From Winslowiella toletana (GTDB lineage: Bacteria > Pseudomonadota > Gammaproteobacteria > Enterobacterales > Enterobacteriaceae), in NCBI RefSeq assembly GCF_017875465.1, contig NZ_JAGGMQ010000001.1:3968001-4032000 (forward strand): a stretch of 64,000 bases of DNA, given 5' to 3'. The notes below the pieces were generated by a model. That model was not told the DNA's origin. It ran no database searches and saw only the letters and a list, made by a program, of their open reading frames with translations. The number at the start of each line of letters is the position of its first letter. Positions within the stretch are counted from its first letter, which is position 1. The position numbers and the translations under genes are program-made. This document shows, piece by piece, positions 45,988-55,216 of this stretch.

Positions 45988-46339
45988 ATTATCACCTCCT
46001 TTGTGATTACCGTCGGAGAACCGACAGTTTCCCCGGGCGATTTTAGTCTGTTTTGCATTGTGCATATTTTATCCAATATCCTTTTGGTTGTCCTGAGTTT
46101 TTTGTCAATTTTTTGCCGCAGATGACACTCGGTTAGCTGATTCAATCATGAGCCAGCAAGAATGAAAATCACCACTAACGAAATTTGGAATGCGTCACGC
46201 ATATGGTAAACTCCGCCGCAAACCAGGGCTGAATAGCTGCAATTCTCTGTAGAGCACTGTTGTGTTTTATGATGATATGTTGTGCATAATATAAGCTGAT
46301 TTTTCGACAACTAACTGAAATAAAACAGAACCTAAATAA
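45988..46339. other. Gene-poor intergenic region between coiled-coil gene and dinG
   Basis: About 350 bp, AT-rich, holding the leader of the coiled-coil gene and the dinG promoter region. In the minus-strand leader a CTGTCGG/CCGACGG hairpin sits 30 bp before the ATG. ATCAC/GTGAT flanks the strong Shine-Dalgarno so that it would lie in a loop. No convincing LexA box (CTGT-N8-ACAG) was found before dinG. No further gene seen. Confidence 0.5.
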
Positions 46340-48493
46340 ATGCTTACCTCCGCGCTAAAAGCGCAAATCGGCCAGTGGTACAAGGCCCTGCAACAACAGG
46401 TTCCCGATTTTATCCCGCGTACACCGCAGCGCCAGATGATCGCCGAAGTGGCGAAAACGCTGGCGGGCGACGCGGGACGACATCTGGCGATTGAAGCGCC
46501 CACCGGCGTCGGAAAAACGCTGTCCTATCTGATCCCTGGCATTGCGGTTGGTCGTGCGCAGGAGAAACCGCTGGTGGTCAGCACCGCCAATGTGGCCCTG
46601 CAGGATCAAATCTTCAGTAAAGATTTGCCGCTGCTGAAAAAAATTATCCCCGATCTTAAATTTACGGCTGCCTTTGGTCGCGGGCGTTATGTGTGTCCGC
46701 GTAATCTGTCGGCGCTGGCGGCTGACAAAGATCAGCAGGGCGATCTGTTGCTGTTTCTCGATGACGAACTTACCGCCAGCAAAGATGAGCGTGCCCAGTG
46801 CGCGGTCCTGCAAAAATCCCTCGACCGCTACCAGTGGGATGGTCTGCGCGATCACAGCGAGGAAGCGATTGAAGACTCTCTGTGGCAGCGCCTGAGTACC
46901 GATAAAGCCAACTGTCTGGGACATAACTGCCACTGGTATCGCGAGTGCCCGTTCTTTGTGGCGCGCCGCGAAATTGAGAATGCTGATGTGGTAGTGGCTA
47001 ACCATGCACTGGTGATGGCCGCGCTGGAAAATGAGTCGGTATTGCCACCGGCAAAAAATCTGTTGCTGGTGCTGGATGAAGGCCATCATTTACCTGAGGT
47101 GGCGCGCGATGCGCTGGAGATGAGCGCGGAAATCACCCCGGGCTGGACCAGTGTGCAACTCGATCTGTTTGTGCGTCTGGTGGAGCTGTGTATGGCGCAG
47201 TTCCGGCCAAAAACACCGCCGCCGCTGGCCAATATTGAACGGCTGAAGGGGCACTGCGAAGAGATGCGTGAGCAGTTGCAGATGCTGTCGGCGATGCTGG
47301 CGCTGTGGCTGCCAAAAGATGAGATCGCTGGTGAATACCGCTTTGAGATGGGGCAACTGCCGGAAGAGATCCTTACCCTGTGCGCGCGTCTGTTTAAGCT
47401 GAGCGATGCCCTGCGTGGTCTGTCAGAGGCGTTGCTTAACGATCTGAGCGACAAAACCGGCCAGTATGATGTGGTGCGCCTGCACCGCACACTGTTACAG
47501 ATGAATCGGGCCTTTGCGTGGTTCGAGTCGATCAGCAAGCTATGGCGTCTGGCGGCGATGGAGCAAGCCTCGGGCGCACCAGTATCAAAATGGGTGACGC
47601 GTGAAAACCGCGAAGGCAATGCGCACCTGCTGTTTCACTGCGCCGGCATTCGCGTCAGTGAGCAGCTGGAGAAACTGCTGTGGCGCAAAGTGCCACATGT
47701 GGTGGTGACCTCCGCGACGTTGCGTTCGCTGAGCAGTTTTAACCGCCTGCAGGAGATGTCTGGCCTCAGTGAAAAGCCCGGTGACCGCTTTGTCGCGCTG
47801 GATTCTCCTTTTAATCATATTGAGCAGGGAAAACTGGTCATTCCGCAGATGCGCCATGAGCCGGTAATGGCCAGCGAGCCGCAACATATTGCGGAAATGG
47901 CGCATTTTTTCCGTCAGCAAATGACGCAAGCGCAGCATAAAGGGATTCTGGTGCTGTTTGCCAGTGGCCGCGCCATGCAGCTGTTTCTGACGCATGTTAC
48001 CGATTTGCGGCTGATGATGCTGGTGCAGGGCGATAAACCACGTAGTCGCCTGGTGGCGCTGCATCGTCAGCGGGTGGAGCAGGGTGAAACCAGCATTCTG
48101 GTAGGCCTGCAATCGTTCGCCGAGGGGCTGGATCTGAAAGGCGAGCTGCTGACGCAGGTACATATCCATAAAATTGCTTTTCCCCCGATCGACAGTCCGG
48201 TAATTTTGACCGAAGGGGAGTGGCTGAAAAGCCTGAAACGTTATCCGTTTGAGGTACAGAGTTTACCCAGCGCGTCGTTTAATCTGATTCAACAGGTGGG
48301 TCGTCTGATTCGTAGTCACGAATGTTTCGGTGAGATTGTGATTTACGATCGACGCTTAATCAGCAAACGTTATGGCCCACGTCTGCTGGCTGCGCTGCCG
48401 GTGTTTCCGATTGAACAGCCCGCGATGCCGGCAGGGGACCCACCGCCAGCGCTAAAAGAAAAAAGCGCCAAAAAAACCAGACGGCGGCGCTGA
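46340..48493 (+). CDS. dinG: ATP-dependent DNA helicase DinG
   Basis: A 717-residue superfamily 2 (XPD/Rad3-like) 5'-3' helicase that clears R-loops and replication obstacles. Walker A is APTGVGKTLSY (about residue 54). Four iron-sulfur cysteines are visible: one in GRYVCPRN and three in ANCLGHNCHWYREC. The DEGH box is VLDEGHHLP, and the C-terminal helicase motifs include VVTSATLRSL and QQVGRLIRSHE. The tail is Lys/Arg-rich. E. coli dinG is SOS-induced, but no clear LexA operator is visible here. It is followed by ybiB as in E. coli. Confidence 0.95.
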   Translation: MLTSALKAQIGQWYKALQQQVPDFIPRTPQRQMIAEVAKTLAGDAGRHLAIEAPTGVGKTLSYLIPGIAVGRAQEKPLVVSTANVALQDQIFSKDLPLLKKIIPDLKFTAAFGRGRYVCPRNLSALAADKDQQGDLLLFLDDELTASKDERAQCAVLQKSLDRYQWDGLRDHSEEAIEDSLWQRLSTDKANCLGHNCHWYRECPFFVARREIENADVVVANHALVMAALENESVLPPAKNLLLVLDEGHHLPEVARDALEMSAEITPGWTSVQLDLFVRLVELCMAQFRPKTPPPLANIERLKGHCEEMREQLQMLSAMLALWLPKDEIAGEYRFEMGQLPEEILTLCARLFKLSDALRGLSEALLNDLSDKTGQYDVVRLHRTLLQMNRAFAWFESISKLWRLAAMEQASGAPVSKWVTRENREGNAHLLFHCAGIRVSEQLEKLLWRKVPHVVVTSATLRSLSSFNRLQEMSGLSEKPGDRFVALDSPFNHIEQGKLVIPQMRHEPVMASEPQHIAEMAHFFRQQMTQAQHKGILVLFASGRAMQLFLTHVTDLRLMMLVQGDKPRSRLVALHRQRVEQGETSILVGLQSFAEGLDLKGELLTQVHIHKIAFPPIDSPVILTEGEWLKSLKRYPFEVQSLPSASFNLIQQVGRLIRSHECFGEIVIYDRRLISKRYGPRLLAALPVFPIEQPAMPAGDPPPALKEKSAKKTRRRR

Positions 48494-48566
48494 TTTGTCC
48501 GTAAACCGTGTCAATGTTGTGCATGACGTCCGTTTTTGCACTATCCGATCAGGAAAAAACAGAGCG

Positions 48567-49544
48567 ATGGAATACAGCAAAATTATTAAAGAAGTGGGGC
48601 GTGGCAAAAACCATGCGCGTGATATCGATATTGATACGGCGCGTGCGCTCTATCGCAGCATGCTGGCGGGGGAAGTGCCGGAACTGGAGCTGGGTGGCCT
48701 GTTAATCGCCTTGCGTATTAAGGGGGAAGGCGAAGAGGAGATGCTGGGTTTTTACCAGGCGATGCAGGAGCAGGTGCTGCAGCTGACGCCGCCTGCCGGT
48801 AAACCGCTGCCGGTTGTGATCCCCAGCTATAACGGCGCGCGTAAGCAGGCCAATCTGACGCCTTTACTGGCGCTGCTGCTGTCAAAACTTGGCTTTCCGG
48901 TGGTGGTGCATGCGGTCAGTGACGATCCCACTCGCGTGACCAGTGAAGCGGTGTTTAGCGCGCTGGGCATTACGCCGGTGATGGATGCGCGATCCGCCCA
49001 GCAACAGCTGGATGCCGGTGAGCTGGTTTTGATGTCGGTAGCTACGCTCTGTCCGCCGCTGGCAACACAACTCTCCCTGCGCTGGCGCATGGGGGTGCGT
49101 AACAGCGCGCATACGCTGGCGAAGCTGGCTACGCCATTTGCGGAAGCCGCTGCGCTGCGCCTCTCCAGCGTTTCACATCCGGAATATATTGCGCGGGTGG
49201 CGAAGTTCTTTACTGCCATTGGCGGCGCCGCTTTGCTGATGAATGGCACGGAAGGTGAAGTCTACGCTAATCTGCAACGTTGTCCGGCAATCACGCTGAT
49301 CGGTGGTCAGCAGACGGAACCGCAGCTACTGCTGGCGCGTCAGGAGGAGGTGGCTATCGCGCGTGATGCGCTGCCGTTATCCAAAGAAGCCGCCGGGACG
49401 GCTGGCTGGATCCAGCGGGTGGTCAATAAAGATCTACCGGTGCCGCACTCATTGCGGTTACAGCTGGCCTGCTGCTTTGTCGCCAGCGGGCAAACGGCGG
49501 ATATCGCCAGCGGTCTTGCTGAACTGGATGCCGCGGGTTATTAA
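48567..49544 (+). CDS. ybiB: YbiB, TrpD2-family nucleic-acid-binding protein
   Basis: A 325-residue protein of the glycosyltransferase-3/TrpD2 family, which resembles anthranilate phosphoribosyltransferase but binds DNA/RNA non-specifically. The start MEYSKIIKEVGRGKNHARDIDIDTARALY matches E. coli YbiB. IPSYNGARKQANLTPLLALLLSKLGFPVVVH and WRMGVRNSAHTLAKLATPFAE are nearly identical to it. An upstream in-frame start (48495) would add 24 unconserved residues. It sits 73 bp after dinG, probably in the same DNA-damage transcription unit. Confidence 0.93.
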   Translation: MEYSKIIKEVGRGKNHARDIDIDTARALYRSMLAGEVPELELGGLLIALRIKGEGEEEMLGFYQAMQEQVLQLTPPAGKPLPVVIPSYNGARKQANLTPLLALLLSKLGFPVVVHAVSDDPTRVTSEAVFSALGITPVMDARSAQQQLDAGELVLMSVATLCPPLATQLSLRWRMGVRNSAHTLAKLATPFAEAAALRLSSVSHPEYIARVAKFFTAIGGAALLMNGTEGEVYANLQRCPAITLIGGQQTEPQLLLARQEEVAIARDALPLSKEAAGTAGWIQRVVNKDLPVPHSLRLQLACCFVASGQTADIASGLAELDAAGY

Positions 49545-49560
49545 CGCCAGTTAAACGTTA

Positions 49561-49579
49561 CGGGCGGCAGTGCCGCCCG
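49561..49579 (+). terminator. GC hairpin after ybiB
   Basis: Perfect 8-bp stem CGGGCGGC/GCCGCCCG with an AGT loop, but no T run follows (CACCAAATT). A weak terminator or 3' stabiliser. Confidence 0.5.
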
Positions 49580-49720
49580 CACCAAATTAACTCTATCAGT
49601 TAAAAAAAGAATTAACCGTTTCCTGTCTGGATATTTCTTAATAACCGCGCAACTTTGGGAAAATATATTCCCGCTCTTTCTTATCGAATACTCACTTATT
49701 TCATTTTACCCTGCGCGGAG

Positions 49721-49770
49721 AAGTCTCGGTCATGCTGATTTTCAATCGCAAGTATTACTGACTGAGACTT
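49721..49770 (+). promoter_or_regulatory. 12-bp inverted repeat in leader of the M60 peptidase gene
   Basis: AAGTCTCGGTCA (49721-49732) and TGACTGAGACTT (49759-49770) pair with one G-T mismatch around a 26-nt loop and are followed by TATTTT. They lie 38 bp before the peptidase start. It could be an operator dyad or an attenuator hairpin. The AT-rich 264 bp between ybiB and the peptidase hold nothing else recognisable. Confidence 0.45.
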
Positions 49771-49808
49771 TATTTTCCCAGGGAAAGATAAGTAATAATG
49801 AGGTAAGA

Positions 49809-51713
49809 ATGAAGAAGTCGGTTTATTTACTGTTAACCGGTGTTGTTATGACTCCGCTGGTAGCAGCCGCTGCGGATGCTGGCCCACAGGAGAATTACTG
49901 GTGGAGCAGCGAAGCGCAAAACACGGGTTTTCAGGAGGCGCTAAAGCAATTTGATCTGACGCCGCAGCAGTTAACATCCGATCCGCAAAGCGCACTGGCG
50001 CGCTCGCAGGACCGAAATGATCCGTTGTACTGGATCAAACGCACGCTGGCGATCTATCCGGCGGAGAATGGTCGTGCATTTAACATCCCTGTTACTGAAG
50101 TGCATGCTAATGGCCGTGCGCGCACCCATGCGGGCGGCAGAACCGGGCATTTTATTACGCCGATATTTATGCAGGCTGGCGATAAAATTAAGGTCAGTGC
50201 AGGTGATTATAGCGATAATCAAATCGACTGTAGCGTTTCAACGGGTGTCAAATTTAATGATGAAAACCATATTTTTGATGTCATCAAACTGGTTAAAAAC
50301 AGTAGCGTTGAATATCAGGCCAGACAACAGGGTACCTTAATGCTGGCGTGTTTCGATAAAACTCGTGATATGCAGCATTATGAAACCATGGTGCCAGTAA
50401 CTATTGGGTCTGGCGGTAAAACCTATCCGATGTTTATTTTTGGCCGTTCGTCGCAGCAGGAATGGGAAACGCAGATCAGTCAGACGCCTAATCCGCTGGG
50501 CCAGGTGCTGCTGTTTAGCGGGCGTTCACGCCTCTATGCGCCAGCGGCTAAAGCGCAAGCCTCCGCGAAGGACAATATCATCAGCTTAATGCGTGAGCAC
50601 CTGCTGATGACCATCGAAAGCGATAAGGTCAACGGTTTTGACAGCACGCAAAGTGCGTTAAACCTGCCGACGCAGGGGCTGATTAACGCCTCCTACGAAG
50701 GTTGCTGTTCTGCGGCGGGTGGCCAGGGGTTGGTACGGATTGGTTTCAGTAACAAACTCAGACCGACCGCCTGGGGCGAATGGCATGAATACGGTCATCA
50801 GTATCAGTTTGGCGGCGTGAACTGGTCGGGGCTGGGCGAGGTGAGTGTCAATATTTACTCGGTGGCGATTCAGCATTTGTTAACCGGCAAAGTGAATGCT
50901 AAAGCCTGTTTTCAGAATAAAAGCGACAAAGATGGCGTAGTCTCGCGCGATCCTGATGCGGTCGTAAACTTTCTGAAATCCGGTGAGCCTTATCAGTTTG
51001 ATCAGGGTGGCAGCGGCACGGAATTTGCGCGGATGGTGATGTTCTGCCAGCTGTTGTCCAGCTATGACAACCTGTATCCGCAACTGGGCAAAGCATGGCG
51101 CGCGGCTTATCACTATGGTGATAATGCGGGGCAGTTTAACACCGTGCAGAAAACCAAAGACTGGTTTGTGATTAATGCCAGCCGTTTCTCTGGCCATGAT
51201 TTGCGCAGCTTCTTTGATAAGTGGGGACTGGGTTATAGCTCTGCCGCCGCCGCTGAAATCGTCAGTCTGCGCCTGCCGGCGCCTGATGAGGTAATTAGCG
51301 AACCGGAACCGCAGCCGGAACCGCAGCCGGAACCGCAGCCGGAACCGCAGCCGGAACCGCAGCCGGAACCGCAGCCGGAACCGCAGCCGGAACCGCAGCC
51401 GGAACCGCAGCCGGAACCGCAGCCGGAACCGCAGCCGGAACCGCAGCCGGAACCGCAGCCGGAACCGCAGCCGGAACCGCAGCCGGAACCACAGCCGGAA
51501 CCACAACCGGAACCGCAGCCTGGCTATCCTGCTTTCAGTGATAATATGGTTTATCACGCCGGCGATATTGTGAAATCACGCGATGGCAAGCTCTATCAGT
51601 GCAAGCCATGGCCGTACACTGGCTGGTGTACGGTGAAAACTGCAGCACAAATGTTGCATTATGAACCCGGCATGGGCCTGAACTGGAAAGACGCATGGAC
51701 GCTGTATCAGTAA
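49809..51713 (+). CDS. Secreted M60-family (enhancin/mucinase-like) metallopeptidase
   Basis: A 634-residue secreted protein. Signal peptide 1-22 ([10 protein letters not shown] junction). The M60 gluzincin domain has zinc motif HEYGHQYQ (residues 326-333) and the downstream Glu ligand in [12 protein letters not shown] proline/glutamate/glutamine linker of 18 PEPQ units follows (about 499-570). The C-terminal ~60-residue module ([29 protein letters not shown]...WKDAWTLYQ) resembles chitin-binding CBM5/12. M60 peptidases cut O-glycosylated mucin-like proteins. The architecture suggests host or insect surface targeting through chitin. GAGGTAAG precedes the ATG. Confidence 0.87.
   Translation: MKKSVYLLLTGVVMTPLVAAAADAGPQENYWWSSEAQNTGFQEALKQFDLTPQQLTSDPQSALARSQDRNDPLYWIKRTLAIYPAENGRAFNIPVTEVHANGRARTHAGGRTGHFITPIFMQAGDKIKVSAGDYSDNQIDCSVSTGVKFNDENHIFDVIKLVKNSSVEYQARQQGTLMLACFDKTRDMQHYETMVPVTIGSGGKTYPMFIFGRSSQQEWETQISQTPNPLGQVLLFSGRSRLYAPAAKAQASAKDNIISLMREHLLMTIESDKVNGFDSTQSALNLPTQGLINASYEGCCSAAGGQGLVRIGFSNKLRPTAWGEWHEYGHQYQFGGVNWSGLGEVSVNIYSVAIQHLLTGKVNAKACFQNKSDKDGVVSRDPDAVVNFLKSGEPYQFDQGGSGTEFARMVMFCQLLSSYDNLYPQLGKAWRAAYHYGDNAGQFNTVQKTKDWFVINASRFSGHDLRSFFDKWGLGYSSAAAAEIVSLRLPAPDEVISEPEPQPEPQPEPQPEPQPEPQPEPQPEPQPEPQPEPQPEPQPEPQPEPQPEPQPEPQPEPQPEPQPEPQPEPQPGYPAFSDNMVYHAGDIVKSRDGKLYQCKPWPYTGWCTVKTAAQMLHYEPGMGLNWKDAWTLYQ
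51303..51518. repeat. 18 tandem 12-bp units encoding PEPQ
   Basis: Repeat unit CCGGAACCGCAG, sixteen identical and two with single-base changes (units 16 and 17). Length change by slippage keeps the frame because the unit is a multiple of three. Confidence 0.97.
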
Positions 51714-51758
51714 CCTGACCTGTGCAGGTTGCACCCTGAAAACCATGACTGTTAACCC

Positions 51759-51793
51759 ACAAGCGAACCCCATTCTGGTGGTTCGCTTGTTTT
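51759..51793. terminator. Bidirectional terminator after the M60 gene
   Basis: 11-bp perfect stem ACAAGCGAACC/GGTTCGCTTGT with a 10-nt loop, then TTTTATT. It serves the peptidase and possibly the convergent amidohydrolase. Confidence 0.85.
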
Positions 51794-51805
51794 ATTATCG
51801 CCGCA

Positions 51806-52963
51806 CTATTTTAACGCCAGCAGGCGTTCCACCAGCCGCAGCCAGATGCCAATTCCCTGCTCAATGATCGCATCGTTAAAATCATACCAGGCATTATGCA
51901 GCGGGCGTGAAGGGGTGTCGCCGTCGGCGCCAATCCAGAAATAAGCGCCCGGACAGGCTTCCAGCATGCAGCCAAAATCTTCTGATGCCATTGATGGATT
52001 CACTTCCCAGCGCAAAGCATCTTCGCCCAACGCGCTAATCGCCGCCTCGCGCACATTGATTGCCGGCTGCGGATGATTTTTGGTTACCGGGTAGCCGGGA
52101 TACCAGTTAATCGTTCCCTCGACGTCAAATGGTGTCGGTAAAGTAGTCACAAACTCATCAATCAATCCGCGAACTTTAGTGCGCACTTCGCTTTGTAAAC
52201 AACGCACCGTACCGCGCAGTTTCACCTGTTCCGGGATCACATTAATGGCTTCGCCGCCATTAATCTGGGTGATGCTGACGACGGCTGAGGCGAGCGGCGA
52301 CAGGCGGCGCGCCGGAATAGTCTGCAGCGCCATAATCAGTTCAGCGGCGGTCACTATCGGGTCGGCGCCGCTTTCGGGCATTGCGGCGTGGCAGCTTTTA
52401 CCGGTCAGGGTGATTTCAAATGAATCCAGTGACGCCATCATAACGCCGCTGTTGACCGCAACAGCACCGATTGGCAGTCCCGGCCAGTTATGCAGACCGT
52501 AAATGGCATCCATCGGAAACAGAGTAAATAAGCCGTCTTCGACCATTTTGCGCGCGCCGCCAAGATTTTCTTCAGCGGGCTGGAAGACAAAGTGCAGGGT
52601 GCCGCTAAAGCGCCGCGTCTGGCTAAGCAGCTTAGCGGTCGCCAGCAGGATCGCGGTATGGCCGTCATGCCCACAGGCATGCATCACGCCGGGATGGTTT
52701 GATTTATGGGGGGGATTACCCAGTTCAGTCATTGGCAGCGCATCCATATCCGCACGCAGACCAATGACCGGACCCGGCCCGTTTTCCAGCGTGCCGACCA
52801 CACCGGTGCCCGCCAGCCCTGTATGCACCTGCAGACCAAAGGCCCGCAGCTGTTCGGCGACCATTCGCGATGTCTGATGTTCCTGATAGCCCAGTTCGGG
52901 CCGTGCATGTAGCTGGCGTCGCCAGTTAATTGCTTCTTCAATTAACGAAACAGGAATGGTCAT
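51806..52963 (-). CDS. M20-family amidohydrolase (hippurate-hydrolase-like)
   Basis: A metal-dependent amidohydrolase of about 385 residues from MTIPVSLIEEAINWRRQLHARPELGYQEH. Metal-site blocks are GLRADMDALPM, MHACGHDGHTA (di-metal ligands), FQPAEENLGGARKMVEDG (catalytic Glu-Glu) and the late SEDFGCMLEACPGAYFWIG. Substrates of the group are N-acyl amino acids or hippurate/indole-acetyl conjugates. Starts at 52981 or 53005 are also possible; none has a strong ribosome-binding site. It is divergent from the TauT-type operon and may supply a substrate for it, which is inference. Confidence 0.85.
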   Translation of the reverse strand: MTIPVSLIEEAINWRRQLHARPELGYQEHQTSRMVAEQLRAFGLQVHTGLAGTGVVGTLENGPGPVIGLRADMDALPMTELGNPPHKSNHPGVMHACGHDGHTAILLATAKLLSQTRRFSGTLHFVFQPAEENLGGARKMVEDGLFTLFPMDAIYGLHNWPGLPIGAVAVNSGVMMASLDSFEITLTGKSCHAAMPESGADPIVTAAELIMALQTIPARRLSPLASAVVSITQINGGEAINVIPEQVKLRGTVRCLQSEVRTKVRGLIDEFVTTLPTPFDVEGTINWYPGYPVTKNHPQPAINVREAAISALGEDALRWEVNPSMASEDFGCMLEACPGAYFWIGADGDTPSRPLHNAWYDFNDAIIEQGIGIWLRLVERLLALK

Positions 52964-53005
52964 AAATGCATTTTTCTCCATGTTATTGCCGTATATCCCC
53001 AGCAT

Positions 53006-53373
53006 TACCGCGAACTGATTCGACTTTCACTTTAGTTGCAACAGAGGTGCGTCGTCCATCAGTCACAGCAGAAAATCCTTTTTATCCAGACCGCGTTGCC
53101 CGGGCAACGAAACTTTGTGAGCCAGACTGAATAATTATCGATGCTTTTTTGCAGTTGCCGCCAGTTGTCTTAAACATAACCCATTAGTGTGCTTTTTCTG
53201 CGCAATGATGGTGCGCGAACAGCGGCAATTTGCGCCAAAAAAGGGCATCAGGAAAAGGGAGAAGCCAGTCGGTCAGGCTTTGCTGATTGGCATTGCTCTT
53301 GCATGAACTTGTATATACATGAGCGGACAGAGCTATAACAGCTCACCGTTAAATTCACCAGAAGGAAACCAAC
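53006..53373 (+). promoter_or_regulatory. Divergent control region with TGTATATACA palindrome
   Basis: A 368-bp gene-free gap between the amidohydrolase and the ABC-importer operon. A perfect 10-bp palindrome TGTATATACA (53310-53319) resembles operators of HutC-type GntR repressors. It coincides with a plausible promoter (TTGGCA 53287-53292, 17 bp, TGTATA). It lies 54 bp before the first gene, which starts after AGAAGGAAA. No regulator gene is adjacent. Confidence 0.5.
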
Positions 53374-54357
53374 ATGCTTTCTCTCCGTGCGTTGAAAAAC
53401 ACTCTCGCCGCTGCCTGCTGTTTTGGTCTGCTGGCTTCCACCTCATCTGTGGCGGCTCCGGAAGCAGGAACCCTGAAGATGGGGGTTGAACCCTGGCTTG
53501 GCTACGGCCAGTGGCATGTTGCCGTTGCGCATGACCTGTTTAAAAAACAGGGGTTTGAAAAGGTCGAGGTGATTAACTTCGCCGAAGATAAAGATATTAA
53601 CGCGGCGCTGGCCAGTGGGCAAATTGATGCGGCAAATATCGCTTCCCACACGGCGATGGGCATGATCTCCGCTGGCCTGCCGGTGAAAGTGGTGCTGCTG
53701 CTCGATCAAAGCAACACCGCCGATGCGATGCTGGTGTCGAAAGAGATCGGCTCGTTAAAAGATTTGCAAGGCAAGCAGGTCGCCTATGAAGAGGGCACCA
53801 CCAGCGACATTCTGCTGCGCAGCGCGCTGGCGTCGGCAGGCATGGCCTTCAGTGATATCAAGCCGGTGCCGATGCCTGCGGCTTCTGCCGGTAGTGCGTT
53901 GATTGCCAAACGTGTTCCGGCGGCTGTCACTTATGAACCCTATCTGTCAGTGGCGATGCAGGGCGATGCCAGCCTGAAAATGCTCTACAGCGGCCACTCC
54001 GATCCGGGCCTGATCAGTGACGTGCTGGTGGTGCGTGATGACGCGATTAAAAACAAACCCGGCCAGATTGCCGCCCTGATTAAAACCTGGGATGCGGCGC
54101 TGGCGCACTACCAGGCCAACACGGTTGCCGACCGCGCCGTGATTGCCAAAGCGGTTGGCGCGACGCCGGATGAGCTGAAAACCGCCTTTGATGGTGTGAA
54201 GTACTACACGCTGGCAGAGAACAAACAGTTGCTGAGCCATGACTACTCCAGCAAAACCTTCCCGCATATTCTGAAAGCCGCCACGGAAGCCGGCATTATC
54301 CAGCAACCGGTGACGCCGGCGCAGGTGATTGACGCCAGTTTTGTTAATGCCGATTAA
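53374..54357 (+). CDS. NitT/TauT-type ABC transporter substrate-binding protein
   Basis: A 327-residue periplasmic binding protein of the NMT1/SsuA/TauA family. Signal peptide 1-28 (SVAAPEAG). Blocks include LKMGVEPWLGYGQWHVAVAHDLFKKQGF, LASGQIDAANIASHTAMGMI, LQGKQVAYEEGTTSDILLRSAL and VPAAVTYEPYLSVAM. The family binds sulfonates, nitrate, cyanate or thiamine precursors. First gene of a seven-gene operon; the catabolic genes downstream define its likely substrate. Confidence 0.88.
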   Translation: MLSLRALKNTLAAACCFGLLASTSSVAAPEAGTLKMGVEPWLGYGQWHVAVAHDLFKKQGFEKVEVINFAEDKDINAALASGQIDAANIASHTAMGMISAGLPVKVVLLLDQSNTADAMLVSKEIGSLKDLQGKQVAYEEGTTSDILLRSALASAGMAFSDIKPVPMPAASAGSALIAKRVPAAVTYEPYLSVAMQGDASLKMLYSGHSDPGLISDVLVVRDDAIKNKPGQIAALIKTWDAALAHYQANTVADRAVIAKAVGATPDELKTAFDGVKYYTLAENKQLLSHDYSSKTFPHILKAATEAGIIQQPVTPAQVIDASFVNAD

Positions 54358-54370
54358 GGTCGGAGGTGCT

Positions 54371-55216
54371 ATGAGTTCGTTAAAACTGGAGGGCGCCAGC
54401 CCTCCGTCAAAACCGCGTCGTCGTCGCTGGAGCCTGATGACGATCGGCAAAGCGCCAACCCAGAGTCAGTTTCTGACGATCGCCATTATCGTGTTTGTGG
54501 TGCTGACTGGCAGCTGGTGGCTGGCGACGAGAAGCGGTGCGATCCCGCCGCTGTTTCTGCCAGGACTGGATCGCGTCTGGCAGCGCATGCTGGCGCTGGC
54601 GGTTAACGGCACGCTGTGGAGCGATGTGCAGAGCAGTCTGTACCGTATTGTTATCGCCTTTGCCATTTCATCGCTGATGGCGATTGTGATTGGCGTGCTG
54701 GCCGGTTGCTACGGGCTGTTTAAAGCGATTGTTGAACCGCTGGTGGATTTTATCCGCTATATGCCGGTGGTGGCTTTTGTGCCGCTGACCATTTTGTGGA
54801 CCGGCACCGACGACTTCCAGAAGTTTCTGGTGATCTGGATTGGCACCTTTTTCCAGCAGGTGCTGATGATGATTGATGCAGTAAAACGCGTACCGATCGA
54901 TTTTATCGGTCTGGGCCGCACGCTGGGTATGCCGGACCGCAAAATCCTGTTCCGTATTGTGTTGCCGGCGGCGTTTCCGGCCATCTGGGATGCACTGCGT
55001 ATCAGCCTTGGCTGGGCGTGGACCTGGCTGGTGCTGGCGGAGCTGGTGGCCTCAACCTCCGGCCTCGGCTATCGCATTGTGGTATCACAACGCTATTTCC
55101 AGACTGACACCATTATTGGCTACATTCTGCTGCTGGGTCTGCTGGGATTAATCACCGACCAGCTGATGCGCGCCGCCGAGCGTGTGCTGTTCCGCTACAA
55201 CCGGAGACGTTCCTGA
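54371..55216 (+). CDS. NitT/TauT-type ABC transporter permease
   Basis: A 281-residue permease starting MSSLKLEGASPPSKPRRRRW after CGGAGG. About six spans and the BPD-transport EAA loop (PIDFIGLGRTLGMPDRKILFRIVLPAAFPAIWDALRISLGWAWTWLVLAEL), characteristic of SsuC/TauC. The stop and next start share one base (TGATG). Confidence 0.9.
   Translation: MSSLKLEGASPPSKPRRRRWSLMTIGKAPTQSQFLTIAIIVFVVLTGSWWLATRSGAIPPLFLPGLDRVWQRMLALAVNGTLWSDVQSSLYRIVIAFAISSLMAIVIGVLAGCYGLFKAIVEPLVDFIRYMPVVAFVPLTILWTGTDDFQKFLVIWIGTFFQQVLMMIDAVKRVPIDFIGLGRTLGMPDRKILFRIVLPAAFPAIWDALRISLGWAWTWLVLAELVASTSGLGYRIVVSQRYFQTDTIIGYILLLGLLGLITDQLMRAAERVLFRYNRRRS

Noticed and set aside
46126..46339. LexA (SOS) box before dinG
   Set aside because: dinG is SOS-controlled in E. 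coli, but no CTGT-N8-ACAG match was found; the nearest CTGAAATAAAACAG has the wrong spacing.
50880..51557. Long minus-strand open frames opposite the M60 gene
   Set aside because: They are the antisense of the PEPQ repeat (RFRLRFRL or AVPAAVPA translations) and have no start signals or family features.
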